Assembly (NCBI GenBank): GCA_023014485.1
Contig: JAJOZX010001075.1
Coordinates: forward strand, 354,501 to 418,500
Origin: Bathynomus jamesi
Lineage: Eukaryota > Arthropoda > Malacostraca > Isopoda > Cirolanidae
Length of the DNA stretch: 64,000 bases
Direction: 5' to 3'
The translations under genes were made by a program, and so were the position numbers. The notes below the pieces were generated by a model. The model saw nothing but the letters and a program-made list of their open reading frames with translations. It searched no databases and had not been told where the DNA came from. Shown here piece by piece: positions 33,689-44,499 of this stretch. Positions within the stretch are counted from its first letter, which is position 1; every line of letters starts with the position of its first letter.

Positions 33689-34030
33689 TGATAACGCGGA
33701 GGTCTTGGGTTCGATCCCCACACGGGCCACCACTGTGAAAAATGCTCTGTATGAATTGGTCCCCAATTAACCCACCCCTAATATCTCCAGTCTAACTATA
33801 GAGTAGATAAAGCCTAGCCTTGTAGGGGTCAGCCTAGAGATTCCGGAAATAGTCCAGAGCGGGCAGAGTAAATTGAGGTTCACAGTAGGATTCCTCACCA
33901 AATTAGGGTAGGGTAATTTACCTTAGCCTTTGTTAAGCTATGAGTTGATGCTAGGTCTTAGACCACAATGTCGGCCTAATTTTACTGACCCAGTTTATAT
34001 TATGTCCTCAAACTGGGTTCAAAAACACAA
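33688..34030 (+). repeat. tRNA-Ile-like SINE, 5'-truncated
   Basis: Begins inside a tRNA anticodon stem: CTGATAACGCGGAGGTC, then GGGTTCGATCCCCACACGGG and CCACCA. This closely resembles the 3' half of tRNA-Ile. About 270 bases of non-tRNA body follow. The 5' half is replaced by the (TA)n tract, so it is not a tRNA gene. Confidence 0.7.
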
Positions 34031-34433
34031 CTGATCACTTACTGAGTATTATTAGACAGTCCCTCTTCTCTTTGCTGAATTGTTGAGAGCGTACTTGCTG
34101 GTGGGGATCTTTTCCGTTGTTTAGCCTCTTCCTTCTCCCTGTGTCCCGTCTTGTTCTTCCGTTGCTTCTTTTCGTTCTTCCCCCGGCTTTTTCCACCAGC
34201 GTCCTCTTGGTTTTTTTTCGGTTGGTTGATCGGTAATGTATATCTATTACCGAGCACGCTCTATCACACAGTATATAAATACTAGTGTGGAGAATAACTC
34301 TGGTGAGCAACCAATCGGTTTCATCCACCCAGTTATTGACATAAAAGGAGTTTAATAATTGTTAGATTAACTACCTACCTACTCAGTGAACCATTTTCGT
34401 TACCTCCCAACTACCCACACATATCAGTTTTCC

Positions 34434-34455
<22 letters not shown>
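34031..34455. other. Unassigned DNA
   Basis: No conserved protein. The Lys/Arg-rich minus-strand frames (about 34035-34328) are compositional. A TATAAATA box near 34276 followed by a pyrimidine-poor leader could be an old promoter, with nothing recognisable behind it. A (TA)n tract ends the stretch. Confidence 0.35.
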
Positions 34456-34459
<4 letters not shown>

Positions 34460-34464
<5 letters not shown>

Positions 34465-34716
34465 TTTTCAGTACCCCAAAAAGTGACAAAGCGATACCTG
34501 ACATAAATGCATTCTTTGAAGAGGAATTGCAAGGAGAGTATATAACAGACTTTGAGTTTACACCAGAAGATGTAGCAAGAGCTATAGGACAAATGAAACT
34601 ACATTCAGCTGCAGGTCCGGACAATTGGAACGCATTATTGATTAAAAACTGTAAAAATGAAATAGCTACACCTTTATACTGGATATGGAGAAGATCCCTA
34701 GACACTGGGGAAATAC
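34460..34716 (+). pseudogene. LINE B RT, N-terminal part
   Basis: Reads PKSDKAIPDINAFFEEELQG, then FTPEDVARAIGQMKLHSAAGPDN and a LLIKNC block, the RT finger region of Jockey/CR1-like elements. Continues in the same sense at 36117 after the insertion; the octamer GGAAATAC at both broken edges proves one original reading frame. Confidence 0.85.
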
Positions 34717-36116
34717 CAGTGGTGGGCACCGTTAACCAAAAAGTTAACTTCGTTAACCGCTAATCCGTTAACCAAAAAGTTAACTTCGTTAACCGTTAAT
34801 CCGTTAATTCGTTAAACATGTAACGTAAGTTACCGATAAACCGTTAACGTTAACTTTTATTATAAAAAAAATGAAAAACACAATATATATATAATTTAAT
34901 TTTCCCTCTTCTTCTCGTTCTCCATTTTGTCCATGTGATGCAGGTTGCCCTTCATGAAAATTAGCATATCAAAGTTTTCATCAGACAGGGATGATCTCTT
35001 GGCCCTCAGGATGTCCTTGTGCATAGAGAACAAACGCTCCACTGCAGCACTGGAGGGGATGGCTGTGTTGAACTTGATGAACAAGTCCACCAACACTTGC
35101 TCACCCAAGAAGGCAGCATCTGTCAGCAAGTCCTTGGAGTTGGTCTCCAGCCAGGTCTTGACCAAGTTCTGGGCCTTGCCCTTGAGTGACCTGTGGCTTC
35201 TGCTGCTCTCTTTTGTCTGGATGACAGCACTGAAGAAGTCCTCCTCCTCCTCCTCCTCGTTGTTGCTGCCTCCACTGTTGCTGCCCACTTCGTTGGACTG
35301 CTGCTTCATGGCCTCCTCGACTGTACCCTCCAATCCCCTCCATGCTTTTCCTCATCCTGGCGACCTTGGTGTTGTCATACTTGTCCAACCAGATGAGGTG
35401 AAAACGCTCCCATTGTATGACATCAATTGACTTAATTTATGTCATCAAAGTGACATGAGAATTGAAATCTTACCTGATCAGTTTTATGGTTCTTGAAATG
35501 TATCAAGGAGACTACTAATAAGGTACTCACAGAAATATTATAAATATACATGACTTACTTGACAACGATTATTTTTAAATATTCACTAGCACAAACATGT
35601 TGCGCAAGAGACAGACTGCAAATGAAACGAATGTAGTTATTTGTTGTAATTGTTACATATATATTATTGAAAGTGCCTTAAAATGCTCGTGATATTTCTT
35701 GAAAGAAGTTGAAACATTCAACTCAAATGGCAAATCTTTCCGCCTGATTTTACAGTCGACCATGTTTTGCTCAAACCAATGCCATAAATAACTACCATAT
35801 TTGGTAAGACACAAATTGTGGCGACGGAAACAAATATATCGCCTGATTTTGCACTGCGGAAATGGAAATTCGTTCATCACTATTAACAGTGGCGGATTAA
35901 TTGCGCACCTGCTCAGCACTAAAAATAATAGAAACTTTTAAACGTTTATTTATGAATTTTTTGGGTTAACGGACTTAAGTTAACGGAAGTTAAATGTAAC
36001 GGAAGTTAATTAGTCCGATAATGATTTTCAAAGTTAACTTAAAAGTTAAATCGTTAACGAAAAAGTTAACTTCGTTAATTAACGATTAACGGATTAACGG
36101 TTTGTGCCCAGCTTTG
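34717..36116 (-). mobile_element. Classical hAT transposon, internally deleted (1400 bp)
   Basis: Flanked by the perfect 8-bp duplication GGAAATAC (34709-34716, 36117-36124). Ends CAGTGGTGGGCAC and CAAAGCTGGGCAC are inverted. Both ends are packed with GTTAAC and GTTAACG words (about eight left, ten right), the subterminal motifs expected for hAT transposase binding. It carries a transposase C-terminus and a possible BED-finger remnant near 35653-35919 (minus strand). Confidence 0.9.
34896..35400 (-). pseudogene. hAT transposase, C-terminal dimerisation (hATC) region
   Basis: The open frame contains KDLLTDAAFLGEQVLVDLF and the hallmark PSSAAVERLFSMHKDILRAK followed by RSSLSDENFDMLIFMKGN, which is the hATC dimerisation domain carrying the last catalytic Glu (AVER). 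The acidic SNNEEEEEED stretch lies before it. The catalytic core upstream is deleted. Clearly a different branch from the five hAT/P-like copies elsewhere in the window, which lack this hATC wording. Confidence 0.85.
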
Positions 36117-37590
36117 GGAAATACCGAGCATCTTGAAAAGAGCAAACATTGTCCCTATATATAAAGGAGGGGACAGATCTCAAGCAGAGAACTATAGACC
36201 AGTGTCATTGACGTCCCACCTCACCAAAGTATTTGAAAGAATAGTTAGAGAGAAAATTTATGATTTCCTGGAGACAGGGGAAAGATTCAACGAAAATCAG
36301 CATGGACTCCGGTCAGGTAGATCATGCCTATCACAACTAATAGAGCACTACAACAATATTCTAGATGCATTGGAAGGCAATGACAACTACGATGTTATAT
36401 ACACAGATTTTGCTAAAGCTTTCGATAAATGTGACCATGGTATAATAGCACATAAAATTAAAGACATGGGAATAACAGGCAAAGTGGGAAAATGGATCTA
36501 CAACTTCCTTAGTGATCGTCTGCAGGTCGTCAAAATTCAAGGTATATCATCATCAGAATCGGAAGTACGCAGCTCAGTACCACAAGGGACAGTACTGGCC
36601 CCACTCCTGTTCATTATCATGCTAACAGACATAGACAGCGGAGTAAACAGCAATAGTATAGTAACATCCTTTGCAGACGATACAAAAATCAGCAGAAAAA
36701 TCAGCGATGTACATGACGTGGAGGCCTTGGAGAGGGACACGAACAAAATATACAAATGGTCAGAAGACAACAACATGTCATTCAACGCCGAGAAATTTCA
36801 GCTCTTGAGATATGGTAGAAAAGAAGAACTTAAACAGACTGCATATTATGCTCCAGATAGACAGGAAATTCAGAGAAGCATGAAAGCGATTGATCTCGGG
36901 ATAATAATGACAGATGATGCGAAATTCGAAACACAAAATCAGATAGCGATAAATAAAGCAAAAAGAGTCACCGGACAGGTTCTAAGAACGTTCAAGAGAA
37001 GGGACAGGACAGTAATGATTCCCCTGCTAAAAACACTGATTATACCAAAACTTGAATACTGCTCAGTTTTGACGTCCCCATATCAAAAGGAAGAAATTAA
37101 TAAACTAGAAGAAACGCAAAGGCATTTCACAGCCAAGATTGATGGCTGCAAAGAACTCAACTACTGGGAAAGACTACGTAAACTAAATCTGTATTCACTG
37201 GAAAGAAGAAGAGAGAGGTACATCATAATCTACATATGGAAAATGATCGAAAAACTGGTACGAAACCTAAAACTAAACCCAATTACCATTCAAACAACAC
37301 TGGAAAATAGGAAAGGCAGAATTAAAGGCACGACAAGGGACCTCCTCAACCCTGAAGGAAAATAGCTTGGTTGTCAGGGGGCCAAGACTTTTCAACCAGC
37401 TTCCTAAGGACCTCAGAAACGTAACGGGGGTCAAAGTTGAAGTCTTCAAGAAAAGACTGGATGCCTGGCTCAGGACAGTACCAGATGAGCCGGGCGTGCC
37501 TGGCTATGTACGGCGGAGAGCGCAAGAAAGCAACTCGCTCCTCCACCAGGCCAGACCTAGAGGCGGGCAACCAGCTTGACCTCCGTGTGA
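36117..37590 (+). pseudogene. LINE B RT, palm to C-terminus
   Basis: A 410-codon open stretch from the insertion point: ANIVPIYKGGDRSQAENYRP, LTKVFERIV, YDVIYTDFAKAFDKCDH (motif A Asp), SSVPQGTVLAPLLF, SFADDTKISR (catalytic FADD), then thumb (KTLIIPKLEYCS). One frameshift near 37362 leads to SLVVRGPRLFNQLPKDLRN and DAWLRTVPDEPGV, a C-terminal signature common in arthropod LINEs. Catalytic motifs are intact and the damage is one shift plus the hAT insertion, so this copy is fairly young. Confidence 0.9.
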
Positions 37591-37653
37591 AGAGAGACCA
37601 ACGCACGAAACAACATAAGGTTCATAAGGTATATATATATATATATATATATA

Positions 37654-37879
37654 CACGGTGAACCAAATGTAGGTGGACAGTAGGTTGAATACGGTTTGTG
37701 TTATATTATATTATAACTATGGTGTTCATTATAACTATGGTGTTTGTGTTTTATTATATTAAATATTATAACTAAATTTATTTAAATTTTATTTTGTATT
37801 ATAGTATACAAAAAAATTAAATATGTATTCTCCAAATAAACGTTATCATTTACTGTCCACCTACATTTGGTTCACCCTA
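37654..37879. mobile_element. Tc1/mariner-class MITE (~226 bp)
   Basis: Inverted ends share GGTGAACCAAATGTAGGTGG and the following ACAGTA. Flanked by TA within TA tracts, as expected for TA-targeting elements. Non-coding AT-rich middle. Confidence 0.82.
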
Positions 37880-38468
37880 TATATATTACGCCGGGTCGAA
37901 AATGGGAAATTTTTTATTTCTTAAAAAGTACACTATGTGAGAAGTTTCATTTTATCATCTTAACAAAATATTAAAATATCAAGAATGTGCTACCCCTGCT
38001 ATCCCTAGCACATACCCCGCCTTTTTACCCTCATATTTGCATATATTTAAATGGGAAAAAATGTTATATCTTAAAAAGTACATTGTGTAAGAAGGCTTTT
38101 TTATCACTAACAAAATATTAAAAAATCAAGCGTGTGCTACCCTACGACCCCTATCACATGCCCCTCCCTTTTTTACCTTCATATTTGCATTTGCATATGT
38201 TTAATGTTGTTATATGTTACATGATAAGTTGTTTGTTTAATGCTTGATATTTTTATGTTTCAGATAAATAGAAATAATTTTTCAGATAAATAGAATTTGC
38301 ATTTGCTTTAATTATAATTTGAATTATCATAAATTATAAACTACATATAATTTGATTTTACTTCTGAATATAAACTATGACTACTAGAAGCAAGTCCTCA
38401 AATGCAGCCTTTGGATATCTTGCGGAATTCCAAGCAGCCATGACTCCTTCAAAAGCAGATGTTGTGAG

Positions 38469-38882
38469 CGGTCCTATTCAAAGGAGTGACATAACGAAGG
38501 AGTGACATAACAAAGGAGTGACAAATCGGAGATAAAATTCAAAGGAGTGACATAACAAAGGAGTGACAAATCGGAGATAAAATTCAAAGGAGTGACATGA
38601 AAATACCAACAAAGAAGAAGAAAGAACAAATCCAGAGGGAAGAGAGGCTTGCAACTGTTAGGTTAGGTTAGGTTAGGTTAGGTTTCTAGTTTTTGAAATA
38701 AAATCTTAATTTTAACAATTCTAACAAATTTTGTTTTTTTAAATAAAATTTTAATAATTATACTCCTTTGAATTATATGTCCGATTTGTCACTCCTTTGT
38801 TATGTCACTCCTTCGTTACGGTATTTATGTCACTCCTTTGTTATGTCACTCCTTTGAAATGTCACTCCTTCGATACAGACCC
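38469..38882. mobile_element. hAT-type MITE with repeated GGAGTGACATAAC units (414 bp)
   Basis: Flanked by the perfect duplication GTTGTGAG (38461-38468, 38883-38890), which fits nTnnnnAn. Ends CGGTCCTATTCAAAGGAGTG and, inverted, GGGTCTGTATCGAAGGAGTG. Both sides repeat AAGGAGTGACATAAC and AAGGAGTGACAAATCGGAG several times (clustered binding-site-like words). The centre holds five TTAGG units. The coding frame of the host transposase resumes exactly after the duplication. Confidence 0.9.
38658..38682 (+). repeat. (TTAGG)5, arthropod telomere-type repeat
   Basis: Five perfect tandem TTAGG units inside a MITE. This is the telomere unit of most arthropods, including crustaceans; five units may also be coincidence. 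Confidence 0.75.
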
Positions 38883-39121
38883 GTTGTGAGACACTACCTT
38901 TTTGTGCGCCGTCGTGAAGAAGCTAAATCAAAAGGATCAGCAACTGCTAATGACTGTTACAGGGTTCTTGTGAAAGATATTGAAGACATTTAGATGAAAT
39001 TTTCTTTTCCTACGATTAACACCAAAGGTATCTATCTTAAAGTCAGTCGACTAATAGAAGAAACCTCAAAACTGAAGAAGGTGCCGTTACATCGAAGAAA
39101 TGAATGAAAGTTTTGCCTTAA

Positions 39122-41669
39122 AAGTTGTTGTTGTTGTTGTTTAACCGATCAGCCCACCTTGATCGAGCAAACCGGCGGCACGCAGGTAACCGATCGCCCT
39201 CTCCGGAGTGGACCAGAGGTTCAGCGCACTAGTGATGTTGTGTTGTGCTCGTTGTTGTGCTAGAGCGGTACAGTCTGTCATAATGTGTTCAATTGTTTGT
39301 GGTGTGTCCTGGCACAGGTGGCAGGTGTCATCTGTGGAGTTGTCTAGTCTGTGTTTATATGTCCGTAAGTTGGGGTGATGTCCACATCGGAATCGTGCTA
39401 AGTTAACTCGATCTGATCTGCTCAGACTGATCTCTAACCTGTTAATGGGTGGCGGCTTCGCACCTAGGACCGCATTCGGACCGAGTCGTGTCAGTGCTTT
39501 GTGGGTTAGGTGTATGTGTATGTGTTTTTGTACTGTGTGATGTCTGTGCGGCGTGGTATGGAATGGAGTACAATATTTGGTTATAATGTCTCTCTGGTGT
39601 TACCTTAATGGTGCGAGGTGTTGGTGCATGATTGTGCATGTAGTGGCAAGGGTGTTGTGGGTTAGTTGTCGCTGCTGCCATGAATTGTATTCCCCTCATG
39701 TCTAAATGTTCCTTAACTTTCAGTATTTTTGTTTCTGTGTGCAGGTGTTCTATTGGTGTTGTTTGAGTGCATCCTGTAATGAAACGAAGTGGGTTGTTTT
39801 GTATTGTCTGTAAGGTGTTTATGTGTGTGTTTGAGATAATGGGTGCCCAGCATGGGCTAGCATAGTCCAAAACTGAGCGAATATATTGTTTGTATATGAG
39901 TGATGTTGTTTCCTGCTGGTGTCCAAAGTTTGTGCCTGTCAGTACCCAAAGCGTGTTAAGTCTTGACGTACATTTGTTTTTAATGTCCTGAATGTGGTTT
40001 GCAAAAGATAATGATGTGTTGTATGTGACCCTAAGTATTTTGGTCCTGTGAGTGTGTGGATTCTACAGAGCTGGGCAATTGCGTTTTTTTGCCCGTTTTT
40101 TTGCGGTACTGCGGTACTGCGGTACTACTACCGCACTACCAAACCGGTACCGCATAACGCAGTACCGCAAAGGATCGCTGAAAGTACAGCAGTACCGCTA
40201 CCGCATTCAAATTTCCCGCGGTACTTTCCGCGGTACCGACCAACACGGTAGTACCGCAGTACCGCAGTACCGCAAAAAAAACCGCAAGTGCCCAGCTCTG
40301 GTGTGGAATGTTGGTGTTGTTTAGTGTAAGCTGTGGAATTATCTGGTGTTCTTTTGTATTGCTTGTAAGCAAGGTGATGGTTGATTTTGTGGGCGCTACT
40401 TTGAGTCTATTGTGTGTGAGCCAGTCTTGTATACTGTTTATGTATGTTTGTAGGTTATTTGTAGCGGTGTCGATGTTGTTGTTGGTGGATGTTAGAGTGA
40501 TGTCATCTGCATATGATGATAAGGTAAGCTTGGTATCTATGGGTGTTGGAACGCCTTGAATGTATAAGTTGAAGAGTGTTGGTGAGAGAACAGAGCCTTG
40601 AGGGACCCCGTTCGGAAAAAGCTTGTTTTTGGATGACTTGCCATTAAATGTGACATGTGAGTATCTTCCTGAAAGATAGTTGTTCAGCCACCTTTTGGTG
40701 TTATTGTGCATGTTTGTGTTGAGTATTTTGTTTATGAGAGGGAAGCGTGGGAAAGCATCAAATGCTTTACTAATGTCTATTGTTGCTAATAGTGTACGTT
40801 GAGCTAGTCGTCTGGAGTTGATGCCATCCATGATGTGCTGCGTGAGGTTAGTGAGTAATGTCGTGGTTGAGTGGTGAGGTCTGAGTCCATGTTGAGTAGG
40901 CGATAGTGGAATGTGTGGGTTGGTGATTTGTAAGATTAGTCTTTCTGTTACTTTGGAAGGTGTGCATAGTAAAGTAATGGGTCTATAGGAAGCTGGTTCT
41001 GTTGGATTTTTGTTTGGTTTGAGCAGTGTAATAATTTTACCTTGTTTCCATATGTCAGGAATAATACAGTGTTAGTATGAATATGTGCTGATATTTGTGA
41101 GAGCTAGTATTCCTTGTGGGCCCAAGTGTTTAAGGTGTATGTTAGATATGTTGTCTGGTCCAGTAGTCTTCGAATTCTTAATGTTTTTGATGATCTTGGT
41201 GGTCTGGTCTGTATTGAAGGGTGTAATGGTCGTGTCGAGTCTGTAGGTTTTCTTGTGTCTGGCTGTTTGTCTGTCTGCGTGTTTCTGGTTGTTGTCTCTG
41301 TTTAAGTGACTTATCTTTGCGTAGTGATTAACTAGAATGTTAGCTTGTTGTGTGTATGTTGGGATATTATTTTGGCTGCGACAGATAGCCGCGTGTGAGG
41401 TGTGAATGCCACTGTTAGAGTGGGTAATGCTGTTTATAGTCTTGTATAGCCTGGATGTGTCTGTAGAGTGGTTTAGTGTTGTTATGAATTCCCTGAATGT
41501 TTCTGTTTGTTTTTCTTTGAGTTTGTTGTTTATTTCTGTGTTGAGCTGTTGTATCTGCTGTTTTATGGTTTCTGTGTGTGGTGTTTGTCTGTTATATTTG
41601 AGGTTGTTACGTTGCCTTATGAGGTGGGCTATTTCTCTAGTGTAATTTGGGTTGTATTTCCTAGTGTGA
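39122..41669 (-). pseudogene. Non-LTR retrotransposon A, copy 1, 5'-truncated
   Basis: Inserted inside transposase copy 3 in the opposite sense. From 41669 down: part of the endonuclease-RT linker, the RT fingers, ISKAFDAFPRFPLINKIL (motif A), NGVPQGSVLSPTLFNLY, SSYADDITLTS (catalytic YADD), and NNPLRFITGCTQTTPIEHL. It ends CHLCQDTP ... HIMTDC, a CCHC-type zinc knuckle. The 3' end is a (AAC)n tail at 39122-39142. A 235-bp MITE interrupts it after the YADD region. Homologous to copy 2 (44.5-51.6 kb); several frameshifts. Confidence 0.88.
40066..40300. mobile_element. hAT-type MITE with GCGGTAC repeats (235 bp)
   Basis: Inverted ends share CAGAGCTGGGCA. Flanking octamers GTGTGGAT/GTGTGGAA (40054-40061, 40301-40308) fit nTnnnnAn except for the last base, with four extra bases TCTA at the left junction. 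The uninterrupted LINE copy 2 has a single GTGTGxGAATG-like target here, confirming insertion. The interior is made of GCGGTACT and GTACCGC repeats that can fold back. Confidence 0.85.
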
Positions 41670-43796
41670 TGAAATGTTTAATATAGCTTCTTGTGAATGC
41701 TGTGATAAGGGAATTGATAGGAAATCTTGCAGGTGTAAGGATAAAATACCAATGACAGAATGGGAGTCTTTTGTGGGTCAAAAACAAAGAAAAAATCAGT
41801 TAGGACCAAACCGTTTAGTTGACAAAACGGTCAACTAAAAGCACAAGAAGAAATGACTGAAGCCACCACTGTTTTACCATCGGAATTTATAGAAAATACC
41901 GAAGAAGACATGGATGTAGATTCAGAGAGTCAGGATGTAGATTATGAGGCCGATTTCGAATTGAGTAAGAACACTCAGAACAGGCACTCCTATAAAAACC
42001 TAGCATTAACAGCAGATCGTGATCGTGTAAGTTGTAGAGCTGCAGCTGCAATAGTCAATGCAGCTTTAAAAGATATGGGGATCCTGAACAAATACTTTTA
42101 GGTCTAAATCCGAAAATCTGAAGATGGAATGCGTTGGATTCAATGGAAGGAAAGATAACACATTAACTTAAAGTAGAAAGATAAAAGAAGAACACTATGT
42201 TATTATGAAAGAACCTGGAAGCATCTATGTAGACCGTGTCACACCAGATAATGGAACTGCTCGCTGCATAGCAGAAGAGTTGATAACTATTATTACAGAC
42301 TCGAACAGCACAGATACTATCAAAGCTTTACTGTGTGATGGTACTCCTGTAAATACAAGAAAAATTGGTGGAGCCATAAAACTGGTTGAAATTCATCTTA
42401 ACAGACCAGTGCAGTGGTTGGTGTGCCTCTTGCATTTGAATGAGCTGCCTTTCATGCACGTCTACAAAGCCATTGATGGTAAAACAACAGGTCCAAATAC
42501 TTTTGTGGGTTCAACTGGGAATAAACTGAAAACAGATTTAACAAAATTGGAGGTAGTCAAATATTCTCGCGTAAAGGGAAACATTAAAGAAATTCCAGCA
42601 AATATTGTGAAGGAGCTCAGCAATGATCAAAGATATCTCTATGATATGTGTCTGGCAGTGCAAACTGGAGACACTTCTCAAGATCTGTCCACTCGATCCC
42701 CAGGTACCCTTCACCATGCTCGCTAGCTAACTCTAGCCAACAGGGTCCTTCGATTATACAGTATTACTCAACGCTAAATCCCGATAAAAACCTTCAAGAT
42801 ATAATCAAGATTATTATGCAAGTTCTATGCTCCAGGGTGGGTTTGGATAAAATCTCATCCTAATGCAACTGATGGTGCATATAACTTTTGGCATTTAATG
42901 TGCTTGCTTCGAAATTTAGATGAACAACATAGATCAATCATAGAGCCAGTATTAAAGAATAACGCCTTCTTTGCCCACCCAGAAAATATACTCATATCAA
43001 TGGTGACTGACAAAATACTAGAAATTAGGGAGCAAGCTATTCAGAAAATCATCCTTTCAAGAACAGGATTTTCAGGTACCAGAAACTTTGAGTTGCCTCG
43101 AACCCTCAATTTCCAATCTACTGACTACACCGAGATGATCGATTGGCAAAAAGAGTTCATTTCCACCGCTGCTAAACAATTTTAGCGACGATGAGATACT
43201 ACAGGCTCGATGTAAGCCACTGGAGATAGCTTCTTTTCCATGCCACAGTCAAAGTGTGGAAAGGGCAGTGAACCTAATAACAAAGGCCTGTCAGGAAAGA
43301 ATAGGATATGACAACCGTCAAAAGTTTATCTTAAACTCATTAGAATCAAGGCGAAACCTGCCCAAGTTTGAATGAAAGGCCCACTGGAATGAGTAAGAAA
43401 CATATGAAGTGAAATTTCCTAATGATATTGAAAATTTCTTCCCCTTTGATGCGATAAGGAACAATGAAAAATTGAATTAAATTTTAGCACATTTATTATG
43501 CCTCTAATTTTTTCTTCTGAATATATTGTTGTACCTAATTAATTTTTCTAATACTATACATTATTAAATAAAGTATTATACGTTAATAAAGATTTATGTC
43601 ATCAAAAGACCTGAATGTAGAGTAAGTCTCGTATAAATGGAATATTCTTCAATATAGGTTAAAAAGTGAAAAATTATGCCAGGGGTAGGAGACTTTAAAC
43701 AGCGAAAATAATTTATGAGGGGGTTCCTGTGTTCCATTCAAACCCCTCACAATATATACCTTTTCAATATAAATTTCGACCCGGCGTAAATATATT

Positions 43797-43930
43797 AAGG
43801 CGCCTCGGTGGTGTAGTGGTTAGCGTCACTGACTACGAATCCATCGGCCAGGGATCGAGACCGGGGACGGCAGGTGGCACACAGCAAAACCCAGCTGTTC
43901 AACTTTCCACACAATAAAAAAAATCGTTGG
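43797..43930 (+). repeat. tRNA-derived SINE
   Basis: GGCGCCTCGGTGGTGTAGTGG and TTAGCGTCACTGACTACGAA form a tRNA-like 5' half with box A; box B is GGATCGAGACC. A body with AACCCAGCTGTTCAAC follows, then a run of A. It abuts the right end of transposon copy 3. Confidence 0.7.
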
Positions 43931-44499
43931 TAGATAAATGGGTACCCTGGACAGCCTAGTGGTTAAGACGCTCGGCTGCTGGTGAGGTGTGATTTGGAGT
44001 GATTTGGAGTGACACGCTTGACCTTTGTCAGAATTAACAATTCGGGCGGAAGCAAAACTAAAGTTAACGAAGGTATTATCAAACATCTCATTTTCCAGTG
44101 ATTTGGGGTGAGAATGCTGAAACCATCGGGATGTAAGTACAGAAGGTAGTGAAAAAGAGAAAAAGCAGAAAGTAAAGCGTACACATCCATTCACGCAGGC
44201 GTGTTGGTGAACCAGCATCCCTTTGCCACATGACAGAATTCCACCCTTGTGCTTCAGAAGCATGTGCGGTGGCGTTTCCAGACCTTGTCAAAAACAAAGA
44301 GAAAGAGTCCCGAATTTACATACTTCTAACAAACATCTTCCATTGCAACCGACTTGCAGGCACTTCCCATGTACTGGATTTTAGACATATTTCTAGTGTA
44401 AATTAAAGGAAGAAGAAAGAGAAGAAATAGAGTCCAGATTAGAGCAATTTAACAGACAGGCGGGCAATACATTTTCAGAACTCCAACAAAGAGAGCAAC
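43931..44499. other. Second SINE-like unit and unassigned DNA
   Basis: GGACAGCCTAGTGGTTAAGACG at about 43952 looks like another tRNA box A. The rest has no recognised product; the 145-codon minus-strand frame across this region spans SINE DNA and is not a gene. The last bases may be the 5' untranslated end of the following LINE. Confidence 0.45.

Larger units (their letters stand above)
34456..37622 (+). mobile_element. Non-LTR retrotransposon B, 5'-truncated and split by a hAT element
   Basis: Reverse-transcriptase coding starts at 34460, is broken at 34716 and resumes at 36117 after a 1.4-kb hAT insertion. The 3' end, CATAAGGTTCATAAGG, abuts a (TA)n tract. Only RT and C-terminal domain remain; the endonuclease part is lost to 5' truncation. 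Confidence 0.88.
38377..43480 (+). pseudogene. hAT/P-like transposase, copy 3, split by insertions
   Basis: Piece 1 (38377-38468 and 38891-39110) starts MTTRSKSSNAAFGYLAEFQA and continues after the MITE with HYLFVRRREEAKSKG and FPTINTKGIYLK. Piece 2 (41672-43480), after the LINE, has ASCECCDKG and CRCKDKIP (cysteine cluster), acidic linker, and RAAAAIVNAALKDMG. LLCDGTPVNT (first Asp), LLHLNELPF, DGKTTGP, LANRVLRL, HPENILISMV and CHSQSVER (Glu) follow. Several stops and shifts (near 41830, 42100, 42180, 42725, 43185). The boxes line up with the other copies. Confidence 0.82.
37887..43788 (+). mobile_element. hAT/P-like transposon, copy 3, nest for other elements
   Basis: Both ends carry the identical 15-mer TACGCCGGGTCGAAA in inverted orientation. 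The flanking octamers (ATATATAT, AATATATT) are too simple to judge. Inside are a split transposase gene, a 414-bp MITE in its 5' part and a 2.5-kb reversed LINE in its middle. Without those insertions it would be about 2.9 kb, the size of copies 1, 4 and 5. Confidence 0.85.

Noticed and set aside
33688..33730. A functional tRNA-Ile gene
   Set aside because: Only the 3' half of the tRNA is present; the 5' half is replaced by (TA)n and a SINE body follows.
35193..35396. Leucine-rich plus-strand protein
   Set aside because: Antisense of an acidic Glu-rich stretch in the hAT transposase.
38469..38882. CRISPR-like array
   Set aside because: Repeats are short, irregular and inverted between the two sides, with terminal repeats and an 8-bp target duplication; it is a MITE in animal DNA.
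41406..41645. Membrane-protein-like Val/Leu/Cys-rich frames at 41.1-41.6 and 45.8-46.4 kb
   Set aside because: They are the reverse strand of the LINE A endonuclease-RT linker, and occur in both copies only because the LINE does.
43826..44263. 145-codon minus-strand frame as a gene
   Set aside because: It runs through tRNA-derived SINE DNA and has no protein motif.
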